A stretch of 64,000 nt of DNA, taken from contig CAIFEZ010000011.1 in NCBI GenBank assembly GCA_903789595.1, forward strand, positions 44,313-108,312, given 5' to 3'. The notes under the pieces are model-generated. The model was not told where the DNA came from. It ran no database searches and was given only the letters and a program-made list of their open reading frames with translations. The position numbers and the translations under genes were made by a program. The DNA is from an uncultured eubacterium 1-6. GTDB lineage: Bacteria > Bacillota > Clostridia > Lachnospirales > Lachnospiraceae. Below are positions 55,128 through 64,000 of this stretch, piece after piece; position 1 is the first letter of the stretch; every line of letters starts with the position of its first letter.

Positions 55128-57566
55128 TCACGGGAACAGAATTTTAAGCTCCCCGTTCTCATCTGTCTCCGGATCACCCAGGAAGAAATTTCTGGTGATA
55201 TTCCTCTTCATCGTTTCCTTCATGTCTTCAAACGATTGATACGCTTCCCGGCTGTATTCAAAGATAGGATTCCGCTGCGCCGTGCCGCGTGTCGTGATGG
55301 CGTACTGCAGCTGCTGCAGGTAATCCACCTCTTCTACCCAGCCGTCATCAAGCGCGTGGAGAATGCACTGACGGATGTAGTCCTGTGCCTGGTCCTGACT
55401 TTCAAAGGAATCTGTTTTCTGATCATAGAGCTTCTCGGCATACTGTTCCATTTGACGAAGCAGCTTGTTCTGCTCCTCACGATTCCTGTGAATTCCCCGG
55501 TCAGATCTTATGTCACCCTTTCCAAAAGTCTTTTGGAAAGTATCTTGGAAAGCCTTCTGTGAATCTGTTTCTTTGCCTTTCTCTCTGCATTTCTCCTCGA
55601 TTGCCATAATGTCCGGATCCAGCTCATAGGACAGATTGTCCAGAACATATCGATTGAGCTCCTGCGCCTGTAAGTCCGGATGAGACTTCACGAACGATGC
55701 CAGCGCGTCACGGATGATATGCTGCATTGTCTCCCGGTCAATCTGCGCTCGGTCCAGCAGCCGGTCTCTGGCGCCGTAGAAAATCTCGCGCTGGCGGCGC
55801 AGAATCGCATCATAACGCACCGCCTGTTCACGGGTAGAAATGCCCTGCTCTTCCATCGTCCTCTGCGCGCCGTTAATCAGTCGCTTCAGCTTCCCGCGGG
55901 AGACGGGACGTCTGCGTTCCAGATATGCTTCCGCCTTTTCGGAATACATGGTCATGACGATGTCGTCTTCCAGCGAGACAAAAAACTGCGAGGAGCCCGG
56001 ATCTCCCTGCCGTCCGGCACGTCCTCTCGCCTGACGTTCCAGGCGGATATTTTCCATCCGCCCGATGCCGATGACGGCAAGTCCGCCGAGTTCAGGCACA
56101 CCGTCTTCCAGCTTGATATCGGTGCCTCGTCCGGCCATACCGGTTGCCACAGTCACGGCATTGCGCATGCCGGCTGCCGCGATGATTTCCGCTTCCCAGT
56201 AGGCGTTGTCCGCATTCAGGACGCTGTGCGGCACGCCCTTATCCACCAGCATCCTGGAGAAAATCTGCGTGTCCTGGATTGTTGCGGTTACGATGAGCAC
56301 CGGCTGCCCCTTCTTATGACATTTCAGCGTCTCCTCGAGGGCGGCCTCATACTGTTCCTGCGCCGTCGCAAAATATCGGTCCTTCCGGTCGACACGCACT
56401 AGCTTCCTGTGCGGCGGGACGACCACTACCCGCTTGTGATAGACCGAGCGCAGCTCCCGCCGCGCATTCGAGAGCGTTCCGCTCATCCCGCACATCTTTG
56501 GAAACATGAGGAACAGATTCTGATAGGTGATGGAAGCGACCGAGCGCTGTTCTCGCGTCAGAGGAATGTGTTCCTTCTGCTCCAGAGCCTGGTGTTCACC
56601 GCCCCGGAGCTTCATTCCCGGAAGGCTCCGTCCTGTGTCATTGTCCAGCAGGACGATCTCTCCCTGATCCGAAACCATGTAATCTTCCTGCCGCTTCAGG
56701 AGCACATGCGCCCGCAGCGCCAGCGTGACATGCCGGTTGATTTCAAAGTTCTCATGTGCATAAAAACCGCTGATGCCGAAGAAGCGCTCGGCGTAAGCCA
56801 CACCCTGATCGGTCAGCCATACGGCCTTGTCTTCGGTGATATAGTCCCGGTTCTCCTGCAGGGTTGACACGAAAAAATCTGTCATCTCATACAGATTAGA
56901 CTGCACACGGGGAGAACCCGAGATAACCAGCGGCATCTGCGCGCCGTCAAGCAGTACGGAATCGGCCTCATCAATGATGATGAAGTAAAATTCACGGAGA
57001 AAGCGGTCCTCCGCGCGTCGGACCAGATTGTTCAGCAGGTAATCAAATGCCAGAGCGCCGTGCGTCGTATAGAGAATATCCGCACTGTAGTTTTCTCGTT
57101 TCTGTTCATTCGTCAGTGTTTCTCCCGGCTGCTGTGAGACACCCGCCCGCTCTGTAAGTCCCATGAATGCAAAGACAGGCCGCATCTCGGAAGCGTCACG
57201 ATAAGCCAGGTATTCGTTTGCCGTAACCAGAATCGTGCTTTTTCCCGTCAGCGCGTTCAGATACAGAGGCATGGTGGCTGTCAGCGTCTTTCCCTCGCCG
57301 GTATTCATCTCTGCGAGACAGCCGTGATGCATCGCGACGGCGCCGTAAATCTGATTGTCAAAGGGATATTTGCCGAGGACACGGCGGTCCGCCTCGCAGA
57401 TGGCCGCGTATGCCTCCGGAAGAAGCTGATCCAGAGATCTTCCCTGCCTGAGCTGCGCCTTCAGATCAGGCGTCACCGCCTGCAGCTGCTCATCACTCAG
57501 ACCGGCCATCCTCTTCTCACAGGTCTTAACTTTCTGCACGATATTCATGAAACGTCTGTTCGTCAT
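55128..57566 (-). CDS. secA2: accessory Sec translocase ATPase SecA2
   Basis: The motor of the accessory Sec system for glycosylated serine-rich proteins. The 812 residues show DEAD-like motor motifs: Walker A NTGEGKT (88-94), IIIDEADSVLLDGAQMP (DEAD at 199-202), GMSGTL, and ATGMAGRGTDIKL...ERQARGRAGRQGDPG. There is no C-terminal SEC-C zinc motif, as expected for SecA2 and unlike housekeeping SecA. ATG 57566 overlaps the asp3 stop (ATGA) and has GGAAGAA upstream; the longer frame to 57668 reads through asp3. It is the last gene of the locus, and no gtfA/gtfB follows. Confidence 0.94.
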   Translation of the reverse strand: MTNRRFMNIVQKVKTCEKRMAGLSDEQLQAVTPDLKAQLRQGRSLDQLLPEAYAAICEADRRVLGKYPFDNQIYGAVAMHHGCLAEMNTGEGKTLTATMPLYLNALTGKSTILVTANEYLAYRDASEMRPVFAFMGLTERAGVSQQPGETLTNEQKRENYSADILYTTHGALAFDYLLNNLVRRAEDRFLREFYFIIIDEADSVLLDGAQMPLVISGSPRVQSNLYEMTDFFVSTLQENRDYITEDKAVWLTDQGVAYAERFFGISGFYAHENFEINRHVTLALRAHVLLKRQEDYMVSDQGEIVLLDNDTGRSLPGMKLRGGEHQALEQKEHIPLTREQRSVASITYQNLFLMFPKMCGMSGTLSNARRELRSVYHKRVVVVPPHRKLVRVDRKDRYFATAQEQYEAALEETLKCHKKGQPVLIVTATIQDTQIFSRMLVDKGVPHSVLNADNAYWEAEIIAAAGMRNAVTVATGMAGRGTDIKLEDGVPELGGLAVIGIGRMENIRLERQARGRAGRQGDPGSSQFFVSLEDDIVMTMYSEKAEAYLERRRPVSRGKLKRLINGAQRTMEEQGISTREQAVRYDAILRRQREIFYGARDRLLDRAQIDRETMQHIIRDALASFVKSHPDLQAQELNRYVLDNLSYELDPDIMAIEEKCREKGKETDSQKAFQDTFQKTFGKGDIRSDRGIHRNREEQNKLLRQMEQYAEKLYDQKTDSFESQDQAQDYIRQCILHALDDGWVEEVDYLQQLQYAITTRGTAQRNPIFEYSREAYQSFEDMKETMKRNITRNFFLGDPETDENGELKILFP

Positions 57567-58012
57567 ATTTCTTCCGTTCTCTCCGATATGGTAAAGGAGT
57601 GAAAATGAAAAGCATGTCCGCCGGCGCAGATCAGCTGTGCCTGATAGCTGTAGGTCTTCAGAGGACACCGGAAATCCATCTCCGGCTGATCGACAATCAG
57701 ACTGCCGGCTTCTTCTCCGTTTTTACCGAAAAAAACCAGCCGGAGGATGATGCCTCCGGGAATCTCACAATCCAGATCCACGGCGATGTGATAGCGCCCT
57801 TCTCCGTCAATAATCGGGAGGGTGGGTTCGATTCTGCCCGCCTGAAAATTCACCATGGAGTACCAGGTTTTGATGGCTGTCCCGGGCGGGATCAGTTCGT
57901 TCCGGAAGGATACGTCGTCCTGCGCCGCAAATTCGATTTCGGATCCGTATAAATAGGCGTCACTGGCATATTCATTCCAATAGACGGTCCACTTTTTCTC
58001 CTTATTTGACAT
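57563..58012 (-). CDS. asp3: accessory Sec system protein Asp3
   Basis: A small cytoplasmic partner of Asp1/Asp2 in the SRRP-handling complex. The 149 residues begin MSNKEKKWTVYWNEYASDAYLYGS, then SFRNELIPPGTAIKTWYSMVNFQ and the beta-rich RYHIAVDLDCEIPGGIILRLVFFGKNGEEAGSLIVD. The family is divergent, so the call rests on both these blocks and on position between asp2 and secA2. ATG 58012 with AGGA upstream is preferred to 58054, which would overlap asp2. Confidence 0.88.
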   Translation of the reverse strand: MSNKEKKWTVYWNEYASDAYLYGSEIEFAAQDDVSFRNELIPPGTAIKTWYSMVNFQAGRIEPTLPIIDGEGRYHIAVDLDCEIPGGIILRLVFFGKNGEEAGSLIVDQPEMDFRCPLKTYSYQAQLICAGGHAFHFHSFTISERTEEI

Positions 58013-58028
58013 ACGCCATTCCTGCTTT

Positions 58029-59525
58029 CTATGCCGGATTTCTTCCGAAATCATCCCGGAGTACCCGGCGGTACTGCCTCAGAAACCAAGTGACGATTCC
58101 GGAGGTGTCGTCGTTGTGCCGTCCGTGCAGGCCCTTGCCGATTACCTTTGCCCCGCGGCCCTGCATATGAGAAAGAAGCTCCTGGTAAGCAGCGGCATCA
58201 TAGTCATCTTCGATCATGTAAGCAATATAGAATGATCTTCCGGTCCAGTCGGTCCGGTCAAAGGTATCCCAGAAACGCTGATTCATCTGATCGACCGCCG
58301 CCTGATCCAGACGTCGGTACTGTTTCCACAGAACATCGAGGGAAGTGGGGAACCCGCCCGGCCGCTCAATGCGCTCGGCCCTGGCCATGCTGCCCAGATT
58401 TACCAGAGGCTTGCCCACAAGGATATAGCCCGGGCGAATCATGGAACCATAGTACAGGGCGCCGAACGTGCCCATCGAAAGACCGGAAAGGATCACCTGA
58501 TCGGGAGTGAAACCAAGCTCATGCATGGCCTTCTCGATCACATTTTTCAAGCAAGTCTCATATTCCTCATCGCCGAGATAAAAATCCCCGCCTTCCAGCC
58601 TTGCCTCGCTGATGAGCAGGAACGGCGTTCCCATCCGCCGCATCATGTGATAGCCTTCGAAGCCCTCCATGGTTTTATACCCGGAAAAATATACACAGAG
58701 CGGCGGCTTGAAATCAGCCGGATCCAGATAGGCAAAGATTTCCTCCCGGTTTCCGGCGACGATCCGCCTTCCTCCCGGCAGAAAGCTCCCGGCGCCGCGC
58801 CGGGAATACCTGTCATGCAGCGCAGTCACACGAAGCGTGCCCTTTCCCCTCGCGTTCAGAGATACAAAAACCGGGCCGTCCTTTTTGGAATTCTCAATCG
58901 TCACGGGCTGACGCAGGGCTTCTTCATCAAACGTCCATGCTTTCTGAATTGAGGCGACACTGCCCGAGACAAACTGTACGATCTGGAGCTCGATCCCGAT
59001 ATCTCCTTCCGTCTCATATTCAAGCCAGAAATCGATGGCCTGTCCCGCTTCCACGGGAATATTGCCCCTCCAGTACAGCGCCTGCTTCATGTGATCCCCG
59101 AAATCACCTTCCATAACGATTTGCGTAAATCCGTTCCAATACACCCTGCCCTGAAAGCCTGGCGCAACGGCAGCCGTATGGGGATCGTACTTTTCCCCGT
59201 AGGGGCGGCCGAAATAATCGGGAAGCTGCTCTTTCAGAAACGACGGCAGTTCCTCACGCGCGATTTTCCGTCCGCACCGGCTCCGCATCATATATTCCAT
59301 CCGCTCCGTCAGAGCAATGTCATCCGGAATAAACAGACTGTATGCGCGGACGGTTCGGGCCAGAATATCCGCCTCCCGGTCTGTGAGAACACGGTCAATG
59401 AGAGCAAAGTCATATTCCGCGTCAGACATATTCAATTCGGGCTCATAATTCCACTCGGTATCCAAGGTCAGCTCGAAGCGCCTGGAATAATCGATCGGGC
59501 CCAGCTGCAATGCTCTAATGTTCAA
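58029..59525 (-). CDS. asp2: accessory Sec system protein Asp2
   Basis: Streptococcal Asp2 acetylates GlcNAc on the serine-rich substrate and is needed for export. This 498-residue homologue has a C-terminal alpha/beta-hydrolase domain with the nucleophile motif GLSMG (Ser350) in QVILSGLSMGTFGALYYGSM, and a late GLHGRHNDDT segment that can supply the catalytic His, so the triad appears intact. The N-terminal 250 residues are the family's beta-rich region (YWNGFTQIVMEGDFG). The start overlaps the asp1 end by 11 bp. Confidence 0.92.
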   Translation of the reverse strand: MNIRALQLGPIDYSRRFELTLDTEWNYEPELNMSDAEYDFALIDRVLTDREADILARTVRAYSLFIPDDIALTERMEYMMRSRCGRKIAREELPSFLKEQLPDYFGRPYGEKYDPHTAAVAPGFQGRVYWNGFTQIVMEGDFGDHMKQALYWRGNIPVEAGQAIDFWLEYETEGDIGIELQIVQFVSGSVASIQKAWTFDEEALRQPVTIENSKKDGPVFVSLNARGKGTLRVTALHDRYSRRGAGSFLPGGRRIVAGNREEIFAYLDPADFKPPLCVYFSGYKTMEGFEGYHMMRRMGTPFLLISEARLEGGDFYLGDEEYETCLKNVIEKAMHELGFTPDQVILSGLSMGTFGALYYGSMIRPGYILVGKPLVNLGSMARAERIERPGGFPTSLDVLWKQYRRLDQAAVDQMNQRFWDTFDRTDWTGRSFYIAYMIEDDYDAAAYQELLSHMQGRGAKVIGKGLHGRHNDDTSGIVTWFLRQYRRVLRDDFGRNPA

Positions 59526-61110
59526 CGTTTTCTATAATCTCCTTCCAGGACCGCACAAGCTGTTCCGTCGAAAAACGGCTGCCCAGCTTATACGAGGCAA
59601 TCTGTGCCTGATTGACGTGCGCGATGCTGTTCAGATAATAATGCAGCGCATCCGGCAGATCCGAAAGATTTCTGACCAGAATGCCGTTTTTGCCGTCTGC
59701 GAAATAATCCGTTTCCCTGCCGGCGATCTGCGGAATTCCCATGCTCATCGCTGAGATCTGCAGGAACTGGTCCGGAACCGGCTGCAGGTCCACCACAATC
59801 CGCTGTTCCCGCAGGGTCTGGCTGACTGTCAGTTCATCCACACACTGGGCGACCGAGAAAACGGATCCGATCTGTCCCTGGGTGTCAATCCGGCTCTCGG
59901 AAACACCCTTATTCTCCCGGGCCAGTTCCGGATCCATGCGGGCAGCGCGGAGAGCCTTCCTTGCCTTGTGCATCAGGCGGCCCTTCCTGTTATATGAGGA
60001 AGAACGGGTAAACATGCAGACGCGGGCGCGGCGATTCTTCGTCAGAATATATTTTGCCAGCAGCACGACAAGCGTATTGAAATCCTCATCGCTGATCTGG
60101 TCTACAGCCAGCAGAATGTTCTGAACCGGCAGATGAAGGCTGTTGCCGAATTCCTCGCGGGAATCATAGGGGGTGATTACCCGGATGGGCTTCTCCGTTC
60201 CCGTTTCATCCTGAATCCTGCGGGCCGTCACATCCTTGTCCGCGACAATCGCGTCGGCATCATCTATCAGCTGCCTTTCCGCCTCTCCGATGCCGTTCTC
60301 ATCCAGGCGCCGTGTAAAGAAGGATAGAACGGTTTTACGATTTTTCATGACCTGCGCAAGAACCGGCGAGTGCAGCGGGTGCACCGCAATCGTGAAGACA
60401 TCCGAATCCGCAGCTGTCCTGAGATTTTCCTGCAAAACCTCCGCGATCATGGCATCCACACTGGGATACTCCGGCTTCAGATACGCCGCCTGTTTCTTCT
60501 CCCCGCACAGATTCACCAGGTACCGGCTGCTGTCCGGATTGATCAGAACATGGCCGTCATCCAGAAACCTCGCGAATTTCCAGACACCTTTTTCATCAAA
60601 ATACTGCTCCCGATAAGCCGTCCCGCCGCGATAGACGACCTGACAGGACAGAAATCCGCGGTCGTCATAATAATTCGAGCAGGTGCGGTCATCATTCCGG
60701 AACATATCCACGCGGAACATGTTGCCGTCCTCCGCAAACTCAATCTGCGCATACTTCTTTTTGTTCCGCCGGGCAATCACCGCAAAGGGCGAATAAATAA
60801 ATTCCACATCGTCGGGCCAGGAAAGATCATGAAAGGAAAAAAGTACCGTGCGGTCGGAATCGATTCCCTGCATGGCATCAAAGCAAGACCAGTACGGCGC
60901 GTGATAGACGCCCTGACGGTGGAGAAAATGGCGGAAATTCGGAGAAAAACCAAGCAGCATGATTTTAAAGGGAGCTACCTGTTTTCGAAAAAACAGCTGA
61001 ATCTGCTTGACGGTATCATCAAGCTCCGTCACGGTCCGGGAGCGATACCAGACCTGTTCATTTTCCTTCCAGTCCCCGTTTTGATACCACGCCGGAATAA
61101 AATACTGCAT
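59515..61110 (-). CDS. asp1: accessory Sec system protein Asp1
   Basis: A glycosyltransferase-like (GT-B fold) scaffold of the Asp complex. The 531 residues begin MQYFIPAWYQNGDWKENEQVWYR, the family's usual opening, followed by DTVKQIQLFFRKQVAPFKIMLLGFSPNFRHFLHRQGVY. The C-terminal half has SVFSVAQCVDELTVSQTLREQRIVVDLQPVPDQFLQISAMSMGIPQIAG and TDYFADGKNGILV. I chose ATG 61110 (AGGAAGG eight nt upstream); ATG 61116 is equally near, and the longer frame to 61236 extends into a tandem repeat. Confidence 0.92.
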   Translation of the reverse strand: MQYFIPAWYQNGDWKENEQVWYRSRTVTELDDTVKQIQLFFRKQVAPFKIMLLGFSPNFRHFLHRQGVYHAPYWSCFDAMQGIDSDRTVLFSFHDLSWPDDVEFIYSPFAVIARRNKKKYAQIEFAEDGNMFRVDMFRNDDRTCSNYYDDRGFLSCQVVYRGGTAYREQYFDEKGVWKFARFLDDGHVLINPDSSRYLVNLCGEKKQAAYLKPEYPSVDAMIAEVLQENLRTAADSDVFTIAVHPLHSPVLAQVMKNRKTVLSFFTRRLDENGIGEAERQLIDDADAIVADKDVTARRIQDETGTEKPIRVITPYDSREEFGNSLHLPVQNILLAVDQISDEDFNTLVVLLAKYILTKNRRARVCMFTRSSSYNRKGRLMHKARKALRAARMDPELARENKGVSESRIDTQGQIGSVFSVAQCVDELTVSQTLREQRIVVDLQPVPDQFLQISAMSMGIPQIAGRETDYFADGKNGILVRNLSDLPDALHYYLNSIAHVNQAQIASYKLGSRFSTEQLVRSWKEIIENVEH

Positions 61111-61182
61111 AGACATTTCCTTCCTGCTCACAGGTGCATTGTTCCTGTAACCATTGCTTATTTCCTGCTGTTTCTGTGCTGC

Positions 61183-61340
61183 ATACGATATCAGCAGCGT
61201 GTTTACGCATTTTCTGTTTCTGCAATCTATAGACATGCGATATCAGCAGCGAGTTCACGCATTCTCTGTTTCTGCAATCTGCAGACATACGATATAAGCA
61301 GCGTGTTTACACATTTTCTTCTTCTGCAATTTACAGATAT
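61183..61340 (-). repeat. 52-bp tandem repeat between secY2 and asp1
   Basis: Three units (61183-61234, 61235-61286, 61287-61338) with core GATATCAGCAGCG at 61187, 61239 and 61291 (GATATAAGCAGCG in the third). The third overlaps the secY2 stop codon (61331-61333). It fills most of the 220-bp intergene. Confidence 0.88.
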
Positions 61341-62530
61341 GAGAATTGATACGCGTCATATCGATAATATGTCTGCACTTCCTGAATCAGACTGCAGATG
61401 ATACTCACCAGAATCATGCCGGAAGAAGGAATCATCGCCAGCGATGCGGGAATATCATGACGCAGAGACAAAATCAAAGAAATGGACATGCATCCCGCCT
61501 GAAGCAGCCCGCTGATGGCGCTCCATTTCCATACAATTCCAACCAGGTACCGCCTCGTCTTCTGGCCTGCATACACACCGATAATGCTGTCGCCGTTTCG
61601 CTGAAGCTGACGGGCGCTTTCCGCCGGATTCAGCATGATGAAAGAAAACGCGATGGACAAACAGAAAATGATAGCCAGATACAAGATGATTCCCAGCGGC
61701 TCGGTCGTCTGAAGGTTCTGAAATAGTCCGGACAGTGTCTGACTGGACGGCAGAATATGTGTCAGAAGCAGAACCACATAGCGGATCATCACCAGAACAG
61801 AAGCCGCAAACATCACCGGCAGAATACCGACGGGGTTGCGCTTGTACGCGATATAATTCTGATCGGCGTGAATATTGTGAATGGATACGCGCTGAAGCGG
61901 CACTTTAATCATGGAATTCTCCATGAATATCGTGCCGATGATGATGCCCACAGTCGTCAGGACCAGAATGGGGTACCGGAAAAAATGATACCTGTTCAAA
62001 TTCGCGGCCAATGTTGTAATCACATTCAATAAGATGATTGGCATGGATGCGCCGATCCCGTGTCTTTCGTTGGTCCTGCACAGGAAATAGGTAACCATGG
62101 CGCCGAATATCAACTCCAGAATCACAAGCAGCCGAACCCAGAATGCAGGCCCGTCGTCCTTCTGATATGTCAGGTTCAGCGACTGCATAACAGCCATAAA
62201 GACCGAGAAGAAAATGGCAGTGATCAACATCCATCGATCCTGTTTCTGCTTGGAAATCTTCGTCCGACGGGTTGCATTTTTCAACGCAGAAATAATCTGC
62301 ACCAGAAGGGACGCGTTGATATAAGGCATGATCCCCAGCGCCATTATAGTTTTCTGATATCGGTCACCGCTGAGCATCGTCATCACTATGGACGAAGCAT
62401 TTCCGGTCGAATGATCAAAATCCGCCGAAATGCCAGAAAGGGTGATGCTTCTGCCGGCTAAATATATGATCAATATCAGAATCGAAAAAAATATTCGCTT
62501 ATATAATTCATGCGTTCTTTTGGTTTCCAT
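61331..62530 (-). CDS. secY2: accessory Sec channel protein SecY2
   Basis: Membrane channel of the accessory Sec system. The 399 residues contain about ten membrane segments and SecY-like landmarks: LYKRIFFSILILIIYLAGRSI, MLSGDRYQKTIMALGIMPYINASLLVQIISAL, GIGASMPIILLNVI, and MLNPAESARQLQRNGDSIIGVYAGQKTRRYL. It is shorter than housekeeping SecY and has the reduced loops typical of SecY2. It starts 40 bp after the serine-rich gene ends. Confidence 0.92.
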   Translation of the reverse strand: METKRTHELYKRIFFSILILIIYLAGRSITLSGISADFDHSTGNASSIVMTMLSGDRYQKTIMALGIMPYINASLLVQIISALKNATRRTKISKQKQDRWMLITAIFFSVFMAVMQSLNLTYQKDDGPAFWVRLLVILELIFGAMVTYFLCRTNERHGIGASMPIILLNVITTLAANLNRYHFFRYPILVLTTVGIIIGTIFMENSMIKVPLQRVSIHNIHADQNYIAYKRNPVGILPVMFAASVLVMIRYVVLLLTHILPSSQTLSGLFQNLQTTEPLGIILYLAIIFCLSIAFSFIMLNPAESARQLQRNGDSIIGVYAGQKTRRYLVGIVWKWSAISGLLQAGCMSISLILSLRHDIPASLAMIPSSGMILVSIICSLIQEVQTYYRYDAYQFSYL

Positions 62531-62570
62531 AAAGCTGCATTTATCCTCAATATAAATTGTTCACGACAGA

Positions 62571-64000
62571 TCAGTGTTTGGTGACCTGAAGAGGAACCAC
62601 ACGATTCAGTGACTCGATTTCTGATGTTGCCGCCGCATCATTCTGTGTGCTGCCTCCGGCCGTGCCTGCAGTTGCCGCGGCACTCGCCCCGGTTTCAGAA
62701 ACCGCAGTATCCTCAGTCGCAGCATTGCTGGACATCGCGCTGAGCGAGTCTTCCAACGAAACGCTCAAACTGTTGGAGATACTGTTGCTGTTTTCAGTCT
62801 CAGATTCCGAAGCGGCAGTAGACGCCGAAGCCGACTTGCTCTCACTCGCTGCGGCACTTGCACTGTCACTTGAGCTTGCGCGCTGGCTGGCCCGTGTCGA
62901 CTCATCAGTAGAAGCAGAAGTCGATTCATCGGAAGAGGTCGATTTCGATGCACTCACCGAAGCAAAAGCTGATTGATTTGCAGTATCATCCGCGGAAGCA
63001 CTGTCACTTCCCGCAGCCATTGCACGCGCAGAGGCAGAAATACTGACCGCTGCGACACTCGCTGATGTGACACTCGCCGATGTGACACTCGTCGTAACAC
63101 TTACCACCGCTGTACTCGCTGTAGATGCACTTACACTTATAGATTGCGACTCGCTGCTACTCATAGATCCAGAGTCACTTACACTGATAGAATCCGATTC
63201 GCTGGTGCTCGCAGAGTCGGATTCACTTTCACTAATGGATTCCGATTCACTCGAAGAAGAACTCTCGGATTCGCTCTCACTTGTGCTTTCAGACTCACTT
63301 ACACTGATTGGCACCGATTCGCTGGTACTCGTAGACTCGGATCCGCTTTCGCTTGCACTTTCAGATTCACTCTCACTGGTGCTTTCGGAATTGCTGATAC
63401 TTGTAGATACCGACTCGCTTTCACTCGTGAATTCTGACTCACTCGATGAAGAACTCTCAGATTCACTTACACTTATCGACTCCGATTCGCTGGTGCTTGT
63501 GGACTCCGATTCGCTCTCACTCGCGCTCTCAGATTCACTCTCACTGGTGCTTTCGGAATCGCTGATACTTGTAGATATCGACTCACTTTCACTCGTGGAT
63601 TCTGATTCACTCTCACTGGTGCTTTCAGAATCGCTGATACTTGTAGATTCCGACCCACTTTCACTCGTGGATTCTGATTCACTCGAGGAAGAACTCTCGG
63701 ATTCACTCTCGCTTGCGCTTTCAGACTCACTTACACTTATCGACTCCGATTCGCTGATGCTCGTAGACTCGGATTCACTCTCACTGGTACTTTCAGAATC
63801 GCTGATACTTGTAGATTCCGACTCGCTTTCACTCGTGGATTCTGATTCACTCTCACTGGTGCTTTCAGATTCACTTACACTGATAGACTCCGATTCGCTG
63901 GTACTCGCAGACTCGGATTCACTTTCGCTTGTGCTCTCAGATTCGCTCTCACTCGCGCTCTCAGATTCACTCTCACTGGTGCTTTCAGAATCGCTGATAC
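62571..64000 (-). CDS. serine-rich repeat protein, C-terminal 475 residues
   Basis: The likely substrate of the accessory Sec system. The minus frame is open from 64000 to the stop at 62571. Most of it is Ser-Glu/Thr/Asp/Ile repeats ([16 protein letters not shown]). Near its end it turns to Ser/Ala/Thr-rich non-repetitive sequence ([18 protein letters not shown], then [16 protein letters not shown]). At the DNA level a unit of about 72 bp recurs (for example 63543 and 63615). It ends [11 protein letters not shown] with no LPXTG, no terminal hydrophobic segment and no SLH. The next gene starts 40 bp later, so no anchor is hidden in another frame. The N-terminus, signal peptide and binding region lie beyond the window. 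Confidence 0.85.
   Translation of the reverse strand, partial: ISDSESTSESESESASESESESTSESESESASTSESESISVSESESTSESESESTSESESESTSISDSESTSESESESTSISESESISVSESESASESESESSSSSESESTSESGSESTSISDSESTSESESESTSESESISTSISDSESTSESESESASESESESTSTSESESISVSESESSSSSESEFTSESESVSTSISNSESTSESESESASESGSESTSTSESVPISVSESESTSESESESSSSSESESISESESDSASTSESDSISVSDSGSMSSSESQSISVSASTASTAVVSVTTSVTSASVTSASVAAVSISASARAMAAGSDSASADDTANQSAFASVSASKSTSSDESTSASTDESTRASQRASSSDSASAAASESKSASASTAASESETENSNSISNSLSVSLEDSLSAMSSNAATEDTAVSETGASAAATAGTAGGSTQNDAAATSEIESLNRVVPLQVTKH

Noticed and set aside
62647..63437. Plus-strand frames across the serine-rich gene
   Set aside because: Low-complexity antisense translation of Ser/Glu repeats, not independent genes.

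Overview
The window looks like a stretch of chromosome from a moderately GC-rich member of the Clostridia, most likely a Lachnospiraceae-type anaerobe. This is inferred from gene content: NfnAB-type transhydrogenase, DapL lysine pathway, RemA, Rex, a sodium-pumping biotin decarboxylase cluster, an SLH-anchored papain-like protease and RqcH. The genus cannot be fixed from the sequence. Nearly all genes lie on the minus strand. The exceptions are an ABC-F ATPase gene (19939-21996) and a small AT-rich orphan gene (54332-55057). I saw no rRNA, tRNA, CRISPR array, prophage or transposase gene.

Region by region, all minus unless stated: 1-6435 carries mutS (5' part, with an apparent frameshift), miaB, 5-FTHF cyclo-ligase, proB, ybeY and phoH. 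6605-10036 carries a DUF2284 protein, rlmH and the nfnB/nfnA pair. 10731-16922 carries a zinc-ribbon/TPR membrane protein, ftsK, uppP and yebC. 17348-19636 carries nnrD/E and rex, with the divergent ABC-F gene on the plus strand. 22177-28819 carries icd, dapL, pyrG, purF and cinA. 28910-34001 is a housekeeping run: pgsA, rimO, rpoZ, gmk, remA, yicC and a TIGR01212-type radical SAM gene. 34263-38664 carries a CtpE-like P-type ATPase and rqcH. 39313-44952 is a five-gene biotin-dependent carboxyltransferase / Na+ pump operon. 45503-47922 carries a secreted SLH cysteine protease and a stand-alone FakA-C-like protein. 48451-54069 is potABCD with a divergent-promoter XRE-cupin regulator. 54332-55057 (+) is an AT-rich two-TM protein of unknown function. 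55128-64000 is an accessory Sec locus (secA2, asp3, asp2, asp1, secY2) transcribed from the 3' part of a serine-rich repeat protein gene that runs off the right edge.

The most unusual content is of two kinds. First, a complete accessory Sec export locus whose serine-rich substrate ends with no visible LPXTG, SLH or membrane anchor, with no gtfA/gtfB next to secA2. Second, an unusual density of intergenic repeats. These include a dispersed 250-330 bp fold-back element (three copies and a remnant) with terminal inverted repeats and, in two copies, 8-bp flanking direct repeats. One of those copies sits inside a copy of a second repeat family. Another is a 184-bp tandem hairpin array, which shares a 32-nt stem-loop with the purF-pyrG gap. 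The last group is short tandem arrays at operon junctions (potA-potB, secY2-asp1, upstream of potA). The potA-potB array reads as a ladder of tiny overlapping start/stop frames.

Functional threads: translation and RNA quality control (MiaB, RimO, YbeY, RlmH, RqcH, ABC-F), redox and NAD(P) balance (Rex, Nfn, Icd, NAD(P)HX repair), envelope and surface (UppP, FtsK, protease, SRRP/aSec), polyamine uptake (PotABCD), and sodium-coupled carboxylate metabolism.
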